Positions 15,259 through 23,586 of a stretch of 64,000 nucleotides of DNA are shown here, piece after piece. A model generated the notes under the pieces. That model did not search any database. It was not told the DNA's origin and was given only the letters and a program-made list of their open reading frames with translations. Source of the DNA: Actinobacteria bacterium OV320. Lineage in GTDB: Bacteria; Actinomycetota; Actinomycetes; Streptomycetales; Streptomycetaceae. The DNA is taken from NCBI GenBank assembly GCA_001298545.1, contig LJCX01000027.1, positions 372,001 to 436,000 of the forward strand. The letters run 5' to 3'. Both the position numbers and the translations under genes were made by a program. Position 1 is the first letter of the stretch, and each line of letters starts with the position of its first letter.

Positions 15259-15277
15259 GCGCAACTCTTGGTTGCGC
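15259..15277. promoter_or_regulatory. Candidate LysR operator GCGCAAC-N5-GTTGCGC
   Basis: A perfect 7-bp inverted repeat with a 5-bp spacer lies 79 bp upstream of the dioxygenase start and 13 bp past the lysR stop. Its location at the promoter of the meta-cleavage operon, next to the only LysR gene in the window, fits a LysR recognition site. The GTTGCGC arm recurs in the repeat cluster at 5756-5836, and a single GCGCAAC occurs at 20495 upstream of the ABC operon. Confidence 0.5.
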
Positions 15278-15289
15278 CGGCCGTCAGGG

Positions 15290-16198
15290 CTACCGGATCG
15301 CGGGAATCGGGTTCTGCGAGAACCATTCGGAGAGAAAGTCCAGGAACACGCTGATCTTGCGCGGGGTGTCCTGTCCGGGGCCGTAGATGGCGTACAGCGG
15401 GCGGTCGGGTACGGCGAGTTCCGGCAGCAGCACCTTCAGGGCGCCGGAGACGAGGTCGTCGTAGGCCGGGCGCTGCGGGAGCAGGGCGATGCCCCGGCCG
15501 TGCACGGCGGCCTTCTGCAGGGCCAGGTAGGAGTTGGACGAGAAGGCGATGTTGCGGATCTTGTGCAGGGTGCTGGCGTGGCCGTGGCCGATGCGCCAGA
15601 CCGGGTCGTTGACGTGCACCAGGCAGTCGTGGCCCGCGATGTCGTTGGGATGCGCGAGACCGCCCTGGCGTGCGATGTAGTCCGCCGAGCCGCACAGCAC
15701 GAACGGCAGGGAGGAGATCTTCTTCAGGCGGACGCTGGAATCGCGAAGGTCGCGGGTGTGGAAAGCGACGTCGAATCCGCTGTCCAGGAAATCGTAGGTG
15801 CGGTCGGACATGCCGCCGAGTTCGAAACGGACCTGAATCTTCGGATGGGCCGCGGAAAAGGCGGCGATCGCGTCGCCCAGGTCCAGGCTGCCTATCCATT
15901 TCGGACAGATGATGCTGAGGGTGCCTTCGGCCCGGTCGTGCGAGTCGGCGAGTGCCGCGTCCTGGGCGTCGATCTCCTCGAGGACGCGGGCGGCGAATTC
16001 CGCGTACCTCAGCCCCGGCTCGGTGAGGCTCACCGAGCGGGCGGTGCGGTTGACCAGGCGGACCCCCACCTGACGTTCCAGCTCGGCCACGTGCCGTGAC
16101 ACCAGTGACCCGGAGGAGCCCAGTTTCTTGGCGGCTCCGTTGAAGCTTCCGGCCTGAGCGACAGTGACGAAACTGTGCATCAGCAGCAAGCGGTCCAT
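15290..16198 (-). CDS. LysR-family transcriptional regulator
   Basis: The 302-residue protein opens MDRLLLMHSFVTVAQAGSFNGAAKKLGSSGSLVSRHVAELE, a complete LysR winged helix-turn-helix, followed by the linker helix and a periplasmic-binding-like effector domain (GTLSIICPKWIGS, FELGG, GFDVAFHT). The ATG at 16198 follows GGAGGAAAC; a longer frame is rejected because it lacks a ribosome-binding site and precedes the normal LysR N-terminus. Unusually for the family, it is codirectional with and upstream of its probable target operon instead of divergent. It is the best candidate regulator of the dioxygenase operon, probably responding to an aromatic substrate or a pathway intermediate. Confidence 0.87.
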   Translation of the reverse strand: MDRLLLMHSFVTVAQAGSFNGAAKKLGSSGSLVSRHVAELERQVGVRLVNRTARSVSLTEPGLRYAEFAARVLEEIDAQDAALADSHDRAEGTLSIICPKWIGSLDLGDAIAAFSAAHPKIQVRFELGGMSDRTYDFLDSGFDVAFHTRDLRDSSVRLKKISSLPFVLCGSADYIARQGGLAHPNDIAGHDCLVHVNDPVWRIGHGHASTLHKIRNIAFSSNSYLALQKAAVHGRGIALLPQRPAYDDLVSGALKVLLPELAVPDRPLYAIYGPGQDTPRKISVFLDFLSEWFSQNPIPAIR

Positions 16199-16300
16199 GT
16201 TTCCTCCGATTGCGGCTCCCGCCCGCGGCGTCGAGAACGGGAGCATTCCTGCGGCTCGGGACAACCGGGCGCCGGCAGGCACCGCTTCCCGGTGGGGCCC

Positions 16301-17254
16301 TCACTTCGGGCAGTACTGGGGTGCCTCGCTCAGGTTGTCCTCGGTGACCAACAGAAGAGGAATGTTGGCAATCTTGTCAACCTTTTCCTTGTCAAGGAGC
16401 CCGACGGCGTTCTTCACGGCCGTCTCGCCGATCGTCTTCGCCGAGTTCGCGACGGTGGCCGAGAACTCGCCGTTCTTGACGGCGGCCAGGCCCTCGTCGG
16501 TCCCGTTCACGGTGACGATCTTGACGTCCTTCGCGCCGGCGGCGTCGAACGCCTTGCGCACGGCGAAGGCCATCTCCTCGTTGGCGACGAACGCGTAGTC
16601 CAGGTCGGGATTGGCCTGGATCATGTTCTCCGCCACGTCCTGGGCCTTCGCGGGATTGAACATGCCCGGCTGGTTGGCGACGACTTTCGCCGTGGCCGGA
16701 AGAGCGCCCTTGAAGCCGCCCACCAGCAGGTCCGAGGCCGCGCCCGGGGCCCCGGCCACGATGCCGACCTGGACCGGCTTCGTGCCGGCGTCCTGGGCGA
16801 TCCAGCCCGCGTCGAGGCTGCCGACCTTCTTGAGGTCGACGACGGCCGCGCCGAGGATGTCGTCGGCGTCGCTGGTGGAGACCGAGGTCAGATAGATCGG
16901 TATGCCCGAGGCCTTCGCCTTGGCGATGTCGCCCTTGAGCGCGTCGACGTTGACCGTCTGCACGATCAGCGCGCTCACGTTGCGGGAGATCATGTCCTCG
17001 ATGTTGGACAGTTCGGTCCCGGCGTTCTGGTGGGAGTTGGCCGTGTAGACCTTCGCTCCCGCGGTCTTCGCCCGGCCCTCGACGGCTTTCTGCAGACAGC
17101 TGTGGAAGTTGGTGTCGCCACCGTTGACGAAGCCGAGGGAGACGCTGTCGGTACTGCCGCTGCCGCTGTCGCCGTTGCCGCAGCCGGTCAGCACCAGGGT
17201 GGAGCCGGTGACGGTGGCGAACAGTGCCCTGCGCGAACGGGCGGAGAGTCTCAT
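16301..17254 (-). CDS. Sugar-type ABC transporter substrate-binding lipoprotein
   Basis: The 317-residue protein has a twin-Arg-containing signal segment ending in the lipobox LTGC (Cys25), followed by a Ser/Gly linker and a periplasmic-binding-protein type 1 fold similar to RbsB: SLGFVNGGDTNFHSCLQ, NIEDMISRNVSALIVQTVN, and the hinge and closing segments DYAFVANEEMAFAVRKA. In Gram-positive bacteria such proteins are lipid-anchored outside the membrane. It is the last gene of the ABC operon, 41 bp after the permease. Ribose-like ligands are typical of the family. The catabolic context raises the possibility of a cyclic or aromatic ligand, without direct evidence. Confidence 0.87.
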   Translation of the reverse strand: MRLSARSRRALFATVTGSTLVLTGCGNGDSGSGSTDSVSLGFVNGGDTNFHSCLQKAVEGRAKTAGAKVYTANSHQNAGTELSNIEDMISRNVSALIVQTVNVDALKGDIAKAKASGIPIYLTSVSTSDADDILGAAVVDLKKVGSLDAGWIAQDAGTKPVQVGIVAGAPGAASDLLVGGFKGALPATAKVVANQPGMFNPAKAQDVAENMIQANPDLDYAFVANEEMAFAVRKAFDAAGAKDVKIVTVNGTDEGLAAVKNGEFSATVANSAKTIGETAVKNAVGLLDKEKVDKIANIPLLLVTEDNLSEAPQYCPK

Positions 17255-17295
17255 GGGAAACGCCTTTCAGGACGAGGCATGAACGAGCGGGAAGG

Positions 17296-18318
17296 TCAGT
17301 GACGCGCCGAGCCCGAGCGGGCCTTGTGCATCTCGTTGGCGATGGCCGCGACGAGCAGCACGGCGCCGACGGAGACCGGCTGGTAGTTGCTGGAGAAGTC
17401 CAGGAGGTTCAGTGCGTTGGCCACCACGCCGAGCAGCACCAGGCCGAGAGCGGTGCCGATGACGGTGCCGTGTCCGCCGGCCAGCGAGGTGCCGCCGATG
17501 ACCACCGCGGCGACCACGGCCAGCTGGAGCGAGAGGCCGGCGGTGCCGCCGGGGCTGGAGGAGCCGAGGCGGGACAGCAGCATCAGGCCGGCGAGTCCGG
17601 AGAGGGTGCCGGTGAGGCCGTACAGGGTGAGCTTGCGGGCGGTGACGTTGATGCCGCTGAGACGGGCCACGTGCTCGTTGCCGCCGATGGCGAAGGCGTC
17701 CCGGCCGAACACGGTGAACCGCATGACGAGCGCCGTCACGATCAGCACCAGGACGGCGACGATCAGCAGATACGGCACCCCGAGCACCTTGTCGTTGCCG
17801 AGGGCGAACATCCGGGTGCCGATGGAGATGGTGGAGCCGTCGTGGACCAGGAGCGCGACGCCGTCGAGCAGGGTGGCCGAGGCCAGCGTCACGACGAACG
17901 GCGCCACGTTGGTGAAGGTCACCACCAGCCCGTTGACGAGTCCGATGGCGGTGCCGAGCAGCAGGGCGACGACGACGGCGTAGCCGGTGGGCTGGCCGTC
18001 GGCGAGCAGTTTCGCCGACACGGCGGCCGTGACGGCGACATTGCTGCCCATGGAGAAGTCCATGCCGCCCGCGGTCATCAACAGGGTGAGCCCCGCGGCG
18101 AGTACGGCGTTGACGCTGACCTGGCTGAGGATGTTGACGATGTTGCGGTCGGTGGCGAAGGTCTCGCTCTGCGCGGCGGTGAACACCACGACCAGGACGA
18201 GTACGGCGATCAGACCGGCGTGCGGCAGATCGCGCACCTTGCCCGGGGAGAGACGGGACTTGGGCGCCTCGGGCGGGTCGGACACGCCAGGGGCATCGGT
18301 AAGTGTCTTGACGCTCAC
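17296..18318 (-). CDS. Rbs-type ABC transporter permease
   Basis: The 340-residue membrane protein has about nine or ten hydrophobic segments. The family hallmark AGGMDFSMGSNVAVTAAV and the later RHLGS-like GGNEHVARLSGINV and GGTSLAGGHGTVIG segments place it with RbsC/XylH permeases. The GTG at 18318 overlaps the ATPase stop by 4 bp; the open frame extends far upstream but that portion is antisense to or out of frame with the ATPase gene and is not used. It should form the homodimeric channel with the ATPase and the lipoprotein. Confidence 0.85.
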   Translation of the reverse strand: MSVKTLTDAPGVSDPPEAPKSRLSPGKVRDLPHAGLIAVLVLVVVFTAAQSETFATDRNIVNILSQVSVNAVLAAGLTLLMTAGGMDFSMGSNVAVTAAVSAKLLADGQPTGYAVVVALLLGTAIGLVNGLVVTFTNVAPFVVTLASATLLDGVALLVHDGSTISIGTRMFALGNDKVLGVPYLLIVAVLVLIVTALVMRFTVFGRDAFAIGGNEHVARLSGINVTARKLTLYGLTGTLSGLAGLMLLSRLGSSSPGGTAGLSLQLAVVAAVVIGGTSLAGGHGTVIGTALGLVLLGVVANALNLLDFSSNYQPVSVGAVLLVAAIANEMHKARSGSARH

Positions 18319-19802
18319 TGCGGTTGTCCTCCGAGGGCCGTGGCGACGAGTTCGTCGCGGGTGATCGCGGTGATGTCGTGTTCGGCGACCGTGCGGCCGG
18401 CGCTCACGACGACGACCCGGTCGGCGAGCCGCATGACCTCCTCGGCGGAGGAGGAGGCGAGCAGTACGGCCACTCCCCGGGAGGCGAGGTCGTCGAGGAG
18501 GGTGTGGATGTCGGCCATGGCCGCGATGTCCACGCCGTTGGTGGGGTCCTCCAGGAAGCACGCGGCCGGAGAGGTCTCCAGCCACTTGCCCAGCAGCACC
18601 TTCTGCTGGTTGCCGCCCGACAGCGCGCTGACCGGCGGGTTCCCGGCCAAGGCCCTGACTCCGTAGCTGTGGCGCAACGGGGCGGCCCGGCGGGCCAGTT
18701 GACCGCGCCGGTGCAGTCGGCGGCGCGCGAACCGGTCGTCGGCGAGCATCAGGTTCTCGTCCAGCGACATGCCCGGGACCAGGCCCAGCGAGCGGCGGTC
18801 GCCGGTGACACAGCGCAGTCCGCTGGCGAGCGAGGCAGGGACCCGGCCGAAGGGCACGGCCCGGCCGTCGACGTGCAGGTCGCCGCTCTCCGGGCGCTGC
18901 CGTCCGGACAGCAGGTCGAACAGCCGGGACTGGGCGTCCCCGGCGGGCCCGAGGACGGCGACGATCTCGCCCCTGCGCACCTCGACGGTGAAGTCCCGGA
19001 TGGCCCGGCCCTGGCTCAACCCCCTTACGGAAAGGCCGACTTCGTCCTTGGGCGTGGGGCGTTCGGGGCGGGTGGAGACGACGGCCCGGCCGACCATGGC
19101 GCGCACCAGTCCCGCGTCGTCCAGCTCGGCGGCGGGCGCGCTCGTCACGACGGCCCCGTCCCGCAGCACCGTGAGGCGGTCGGCGACGGCCATGACCTCG
19201 TCGATGTAGTGCGAGATGTAGACGACGGCGACACCCTCGTCGCGCAGGGTGCGCACCAGGGCGCGGATCCGGTGGGCGTCCTTGGCGCTCAGACACGCGG
19301 TCGGCTCGTCCAGGATCAGCACGCGGCCGCCGCGCCGGACCTCGCGGGCCACCTCCACCATGGTCTGCTCGGCGACGGTGAGCGATCCGGCGGCCCGTTC
19401 CACGTCGATGGCGATGCCCAGGGCGGCGAGGGCCGTGCGGGCCTCCTCCCTGACGGCCTTCCACCGCACGGCGCGCCCCCGCGTGGGCAGGTCGCCGAGC
19501 AGGATGTTCTCGGCGACGCTCAGGCCCATCGCCAGTTCGCGGCGCTGCGGCACCGAGGAGATGCCCAGCCTGCGCGCCCTGCGCACACTCAGCCCGTGCT
19601 GCTCCTGCCCGTCGACCTCGATCGTGCCGGCGTCGGCCTGGTGGACGCCGGACAGCACCTGCACGAGGGTGGACTTGCCGGCGCCGTTCATGCCCATCAG
19701 GGCGTGCACCTCGCCGGGGTACAGGTCGAGGTCGACTCCTTTCAGCGCGGCCGCCCCGCCGAAGCTCTTGGTGACGCCCCGGGCACGCAGTACGGCGGTC
19801 AT
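18315..19802 (-). CDS. Rbs-type dual-domain ABC transporter ATP-binding protein
   Basis: The 495-residue protein contains two nucleotide-binding domains in tandem. Domain 1 has Walker A GMNGAGKST, a degenerate signature LTVAEQ and Walker B VLILDEPTA. Domain 2 has a weakened P-loop (GPAGDAQ) and the signature LSGGNQQKV, as is normal for RbsA, where one site is catalytically dominant. It powers import with the codirectional permease and lipoprotein. The ATG at 19802 overlaps the upstream gene by 4 bp. The contrast with the single-domain ATPase at 38275 shows that the two importers in this window are different subtypes. Confidence 0.88.
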   Translation of the reverse strand: MTAVLRARGVTKSFGGAAALKGVDLDLYPGEVHALMGMNGAGKSTLVQVLSGVHQADAGTIEVDGQEQHGLSVRRARRLGISSVPQRRELAMGLSVAENILLGDLPTRGRAVRWKAVREEARTALAALGIAIDVERAAGSLTVAEQTMVEVAREVRRGGRVLILDEPTACLSAKDAHRIRALVRTLRDEGVAVVYISHYIDEVMAVADRLTVLRDGAVVTSAPAAELDDAGLVRAMVGRAVVSTRPERPTPKDEVGLSVRGLSQGRAIRDFTVEVRRGEIVAVLGPAGDAQSRLFDLLSGRQRPESGDLHVDGRAVPFGRVPASLASGLRCVTGDRRSLGLVPGMSLDENLMLADDRFARRRLHRRGQLARRAAPLRHSYGVRALAGNPPVSALSGGNQQKVLLGKWLETSPAACFLEDPTNGVDIAAMADIHTLLDDLASRGVAVLLASSSAEEVMRLADRVVVVSAGRTVAEHDITAITRDELVATALGGQPQ

Positions 19803-20386
19803 GGCCGGTCGCCCTCGGGGGCCACACGTCCGTAGCCGCGGATGTCCGGGAAGGGGGGCTCCTTGTCGGCCTGCAGGTCCACCTGGAAGGTGTTCAGGCA
19901 CATGCCGAGCATGGTGAAGTTGCCGAGCGCGCCGATGGTGTCCACCAGGCCCTTGGAACCGAAGTGCTCCAGTGCCGCCGCGAAGGTGGCGTCGGTGACG
20001 AAGTGATCGTCGAGGATCTCCCGGCAGAACCGGTAGAAGACCTGGTCGGCCTCGTTGTCGAAGACCGCCTCGCGCTTCTCGGCGATGGCCTGCACGGCGG
20101 CCGGCGGAATGCCGGCCTCGACGGCCTGGTGCACATGGGCGTTCCAGGAGTACTGGGCGTCCCAGTTGCGGGCGGCCATCAGCAGGGTCAACTCGCGCAG
20201 GTGCTTGGGCAGCGAGCAGTCGAAGCGGGCGAACGCGCCGAGCGACTCGGCCCGTTCGCACATCTCCGGGCTGTGCAGCCAGACCCGGAAGGGACCGCGC
20301 ACCGCGCCACGGCGGACGGCGATCCGCGCGGCCAGCTCCTGCTGCCGCGCATCCATTTCCTCTTCGTCGAGAACGGGGAGCCTCAT
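19799..20386 (-). CDS. Carboxymuconolactone decarboxylase/AhpD-like family protein
   Basis: The 195-residue all-helical protein resembles the carboxymuconolactone decarboxylase family: PFRVWLHSPEMCERAESLGAF, LPKHLRELTLLMAARNWDAQYSWNAHVHQAVEAG and a repeated-helix C-terminus FGSKGLVDTIGALGNFTMLGMCLN. The AhpD CxxC pair is absent; the corresponding segment reads WDAQYSWNAHVHQA, so a peroxiredoxin-reductase role is unlikely. A decarboxylase or structural role on a ring-derived acid fits better. The ATG at 20386 is preferred to an upstream ATG because it matches the family start. It is the first gene of the ABC operon and overlaps the ATPase gene by 4 bp, which links the importer to catabolism of the imported compound. 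Confidence 0.8.
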   Translation of the reverse strand: MRLPVLDEEEMDARQQELAARIAVRRGAVRGPFRVWLHSPEMCERAESLGAFARFDCSLPKHLRELTLLMAARNWDAQYSWNAHVHQAVEAGIPPAAVQAIAEKREAVFDNEADQVFYRFCREILDDHFVTDATFAAALEHFGSKGLVDTIGALGNFTMLGMCLNTFQVDLQADKEPPFPDIRGYGRVAPEGDRP

Positions 20387-20559
20387 CCGGCCGATACCTG
20401 CCTTTTCTTTCCGGCGCATTACGGGCACGGGTCGTGATTCCGTGCGGTGCCAGGTGAAGGTACAGCCGTGTCCGAGAAGCTCACCCACCTCGGAGCGCAA
20501 CGTAAAACTGCACGCCGGAGGCCCCCCATTCGCCGGGCGGCGACCTAACGTCGTCCGAC

Positions 20560-20973
20560 ATGACCACCATCATCAAGGCCGCGTCCGTCCCGCTGCTCGA
20601 CCGCGGCGGCGCGGTCGTGACGACACCGCTCGTCACCACCATGTCGGCGAACGGGGAGAACCGGATCACCAGCGGGATGAGCGTCTACCCCGTCGGTTCC
20701 GGGGCCCCGCTGCACTCGCACAACTGCGACGAGCACGTGACGATCCTCGAGGGCGAGGCGGAGGTGTGGGTGGACGGCGAGGTGACGAAGCTGGAGCGGT
20801 TCGACACCACGTACGTGCCGTCGCCGATCCCCCATCTGTTCCGCAACATCGGCGACCGCCCGCTGCGGATCCTGTGGGTGTACTCGTCGGGCCATGTGAC
20901 GCGCACGTTCACCGAGACCGGCCGTACGGTGGAACACCTGTCGGCACAGGACCAGATGGGCTCCGACGACTGA
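20560..20973 (+). CDS. Cupin-domain protein
   Basis: The 137-residue protein is a single cupin barrel. Motif 1 reads PLHSHNCDEHVTILEGEAEVWVDGE with His, His and Glu ligands for a divalent metal, and motif 2 reads PIPHLFRNIGDRPLRILWVY. Such small cupins serve as isomerases, dioxygenases or sugar-binding domains; nothing here chooses between them. It is divergent from the ABC importer operon, sharing a 173-bp promoter region, and converges with a hydrolase at 20989. Proximity to the importer suggests a role in the same substrate pathway, as an inference. Confidence 0.8.
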   Translation: MTTIIKAASVPLLDRGGAVVTTPLVTTMSANGENRITSGMSVYPVGSGAPLHSHNCDEHVTILEGEAEVWVDGEVTKLERFDTTYVPSPIPHLFRNIGDRPLRILWVYSSGHVTRTFTETGRTVEHLSAQDQMGSDD

Positions 20974-20988
20974 GCACCGGCCGCCCCG

Positions 20989-21777
20989 TCAGCGCACCGA
21001 CGCCGTGGCCGCCTCCGCGATGACCGCGGCCACCGCGGCCGGCTGCTCGACGAGGAGAAGGTGCCCGGCGTCGGGCACGGTGACCATGCGCACCCGCGGA
21101 CAGGCCTCGAGGCCCTGCCGCTCGTCGGCCGTCAGGCCGATCCCGTCGCGGTCGCCGCGCACCACCCAGGCGGGCACCCCGGACCCGCACAGCCTCGGGA
21201 CCAGCGACGGATACCGGTCCAGGTAGGCGTAGTAGCCCCGGACGATCCGGCGACAGGCCGCCGGATCGTTGCCGCCCATGACCGCCGCCAGCGCTTCGGC
21301 TCGGTGCGGCGGCATTTCGCGTTTCATGGACCGCGGCAGCAGCGTGATCATGGCCTTCCAGGCCGCGGCACCGACCCCGGGCACCCGGCCCAGGGCGTTC
21401 AGCACGGTCAGGAACCTCGCCTCGTCGCCCCGCGAGAAGGTCGGCGACAGCAGCACCAGCGGGCCGTCGAACAGGCCCTGCGCGGCCATCTCCAGTGCCA
21501 CGTTCGCGCCGAGGCTGTGCCCGACGACCGCGTCGCAGCCGGCGTCGGCGGCGAAGTCGGCCATCAGCCGCGCGTAGTGCTCCATGGACACGTCCTCGGG
21601 CGCCTCGGTGCGGCCGAAGCCCAGCTGGGTCGCCGCGACCATGCCCAGCCCGGCGACCGCAGGCTCGGCCATGACGTCCGCGTAGAACTCGGTCGTGCAC
21701 AGCCCGCCCGGAATCATCAGCACCCGGTGCGGGGCCCCGCTCGGCCCTGCCCGACGGACCTCCCACCGCTCACCCAT
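20989..21777 (-). CDS. Alpha/beta hydrolase
   Basis: The protein is 262 residues when started at the ATG at 21777 (MGERWEV). It has LMIPGGLCTTEFY as the oxyanion segment, the nucleophile elbow VGHSLGANV (Ser near residue 95), an Asp in WVVRGDRDGIG and the terminal His in PDAGHLLLVEQP. A longer frame to 21894 has a composition unlike a hydrolase N-terminus and is rejected. The substrate is unknown. It converges with the cupin gene, and a Streptomyces intergenic repeat and a strong terminator lie upstream of it. Confidence 0.8.
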   Translation of the reverse strand: MGERWEVRRAGPSGAPHRVLMIPGGLCTTEFYADVMAEPAVAGLGMVAATQLGFGRTEAPEDVSMEHYARLMADFAADAGCDAVVGHSLGANVALEMAAQGLFDGPLVLLSPTFSRGDEARFLTVLNALGRVPGVGAAAWKAMITLLPRSMKREMPPHRAEALAAVMGGNDPAACRRIVRGYYAYLDRYPSLVPRLCGSGVPAWVVRGDRDGIGLTADERQGLEACPRVRMVTVPDAGHLLLVEQPAAVAAVIAEAATASVR

Positions 21778-21902
21778 ACCTAGAGCGTGCGGCCGAACGC
21801 CCCTCGCCGCACCCGGGGCGAACAGCACCGGCCGGCCCGAGCGACAGCAACCCCCACCACCGACCCACCCGCACCCGGCAGCACAGGCGACCACACCCCC
21901 CA

Positions 21903-21934
21903 GGGGCGCGGGGAACTGCGCGACCAGCCCCCAC
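21903..21934. repeat. Streptomyces intergenic repeat element
   Basis: The 32-bp sequence beginning GGGGCGCGGGGAACTGCG and ending AGCCCCCAC matches, from memory, a short element scattered through intergenic regions of many Streptomyces genomes. Its GGGGC/GCCCC ends can pair into a hairpin. It lies in a 290-bp gene-free stretch that also contains C-rich low-complexity sequence. Confidence 0.5.
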
Positions 21935-21989
21935 CCGCCCGCGGCCGGCGAACTCCCCGGCCCCGGCAGGGGCGGGCGCCGGACACGCC

Positions 21990-22028
21990 GGACGCCGGCC
22001 CCCGCACCCCGTGCGGTGGCCGGCGTCC
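21990..22028 (-). terminator. Strong hairpin terminator of the MFS transporter gene
   Basis: An 11-bp perfect stem, GGACGCCGGCC/GGCCGGCGTCC, continues inward, after one unpaired base on each side, into CCGCAC/GTGCGG around a short C-rich loop, giving about 17 paired positions. It begins 40 bp beyond the MFS stop codon at 22068 in the direction of transcription. Confidence 0.75.
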
Positions 22029-22067
22029 GTCCTTGCCCCCGGTGTCAGCCGTGCGCCGTACGCTCGC

Positions 22068-23393
22068 TCAGTGCGCGCCCACCAGCTCCTGGTCGGCCCC
22101 GCTCGGAGCCTGCTTCGCGCTGCGCAGCGCGGCGATGCCGATGAAGACCATGGACGACAGGCCGGCGATCGCGAACGCGGTGAAGCCCCGGTCGCCCTGG
22201 TTCGAGGCGAGCAGCTGGCCGCCCAGCCACGGGCCGAAGACGGCGCCGAAGCGGCCCATGCCGGAGGTCCAGCCGACGGCGGTGGCCCGGTTGTCCGCGT
22301 GGGAGCGGATGGAGACCGTCGCGTAGATCATCGTCTGGGCGCTGTTGAGGAAGACACCGGTGAAGAAGACGACGATCATCGTCACGCTCATCGGCATGTG
22401 GACGCTGAGCAGGAACACGCCGGCGGCGGTCAGCGCGAACCAGACGGCGGAGATGCGCGGGGCGCCGAACCGGTCGGCGGCGCGCCCGGCGACCAGCATG
22501 CCCACGATGCCGCCGAGGTTGAAGACGACCACGAAGGACAGGGCGGAGCCGAGCGCGTAGCCCTCGGCGCGCATCAGGGTGGGCAGCCAGGTGGCGACGC
22601 CGTAGACGAGGAGGAGACCGCCGAAGGAAGCCAGCCAGTACAGCAGCGTCTGGGTCCACTCACCGCCGCGGAAGAGGTCCTTCAGCGCGTTCCAGCGGTC
22701 GGTCGCGCCCTGCTTGCCGGACTTGTCGGCGGGCAGCTCGACGTCGTAGCGGGTGGCCAGCTCGCGGGCCTCGTCGGCGCGGCCCTTGGCGACGAGGAAG
22801 CTCAGCGACTCGGGCAGCAGCTTGGCGAGCACCGGGGCGAAGAGCAGCGGGAGCACGCACACCCAGAACGCGGCGCGCCAGCCGACCGGGTCGATGAGCC
22901 ACTTGGCGACGTAGGCGGAGAGGATGCCGCCGGCGTGGTGGGCGGTCATCAGCAGGCCGATGATGATGGCGCCGCGGCCGCGCGGGGCGTAGTCGGAGAC
23001 CATGCTGATCGCGGTGGGCAGCAGGCCGCCGAGGCCGACGCCCGCCAGGGTCCGGCCGAGGCCGAAGACCTCGACGCTGCCCGCCATCGCGCACACGCCG
23101 GAGGCGAGCGAGAAGAGGATCACGCAGCCGACCATCAGCTTCTTGCGCCCGATCCGGTCGGCGACGGTGCCCGCCGTCAGGGCGCCGATCAGCATGCCGA
23201 AGGTGGCGTAGCTGCCGAGGTCGCCGGCCGTGTCCGGGGTGAGGCCGAAGGTCTTCGTCTCCAGCAGGTGCGGCAGCACCGAGCCGTAGATGAACATGTC
23301 GAGGCCGTCGAAGAGCACGGCCAGCCAGCACAGACCGACGACCAGGAGGGCCAGTCTGCTGCCGCGGGCGGACAGCGCGGGGGAGGAGGACAT
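22068..23393 (-). CDS. MFS transporter, aromatic acid:H+ symporter (AAHS) family
   Basis: The 441-residue protein has twelve predicted membrane segments. The first segment reads GLCWLAVLFDGLDMFIYGSVLP, with the DGxD-type motif diagnostic of AAHS carriers such as PcaK, BenK and GalT. The loop 2-3 motif GTVADRIGRKKLM and the repeat RAADRFGAPR in the second half are also present. AAHS members import benzoate-type, protocatechuate-type or gallate-type acids with protons. The ATG at 23393 has GAGAGGAAAA upstream. It has its own promoter region sharing an 11-bp operator-like sequence with the GntR-led gallate-type operon immediately upstream, making it that pathway's likely uptake system. Confidence 0.88.
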   Translation of the reverse strand: MSSSPALSARGSRLALLVVGLCWLAVLFDGLDMFIYGSVLPHLLETKTFGLTPDTAGDLGSYATFGMLIGALTAGTVADRIGRKKLMVGCVILFSLASGVCAMAGSVEVFGLGRTLAGVGLGGLLPTAISMVSDYAPRGRGAIIIGLLMTAHHAGGILSAYVAKWLIDPVGWRAAFWVCVLPLLFAPVLAKLLPESLSFLVAKGRADEARELATRYDVELPADKSGKQGATDRWNALKDLFRGGEWTQTLLYWLASFGGLLLVYGVATWLPTLMRAEGYALGSALSFVVVFNLGGIVGMLVAGRAADRFGAPRISAVWFALTAAGVFLLSVHMPMSVTMIVVFFTGVFLNSAQTMIYATVSIRSHADNRATAVGWTSGMGRFGAVFGPWLGGQLLASNQGDRGFTAFAIAGLSSMVFIGIAALRSAKQAPSGADQELVGAH

Positions 23394-23518
23394 CGTTGTT
23401 TTCCTCTCGTCCAGGAGACGTTCCCTGGAGGGGACGAGTGAAGAGGGCCGGCGCGGCTCGTGCGGCTGACCCGGTGTGCGCAAGACGCTAAGGATCAGCC
23501 CGGAGAGAGTCAACACTT

Positions 23519-23529
23519 TTGTCAACAAT
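23519..23529. promoter_or_regulatory. Candidate GntR operator TTGTCAACAAT (MFS promoter copy)
   Basis: The 11-bp sequence is identical to one upstream of the gntR gene at 27849-27859. It lies 126 bp before the MFS start, flanked by a partial GTCAACA copy on one side and CGACAAT on the other. TTGT and ACAA form an inverted repeat of the type bound by FadR-subfamily GntR proteins. Confidence 0.6.
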
Positions 23530-23586
23530 CTCATCGACAATCAGTCGATCCGCTGGTCCGACGCCCTGCGCACCCGAAACACAGGC

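Noticed and set aside
8807..20501. Every single TTGCGC or GCGCAA as a LysR site
   Set aside because: A six-base match is expected about every 3 kb per strand in this composition, so isolated half-sites were not listed as operators.
21778..22067. Small proteins in the 290-bp gap before the MFS gene
   Set aside because: Open frames here are Pro/Arg/Thr-rich and coincide with C-rich low complexity, a dispersed repeat and a terminator; none has a ribosome-binding site plus coding-like third positions.
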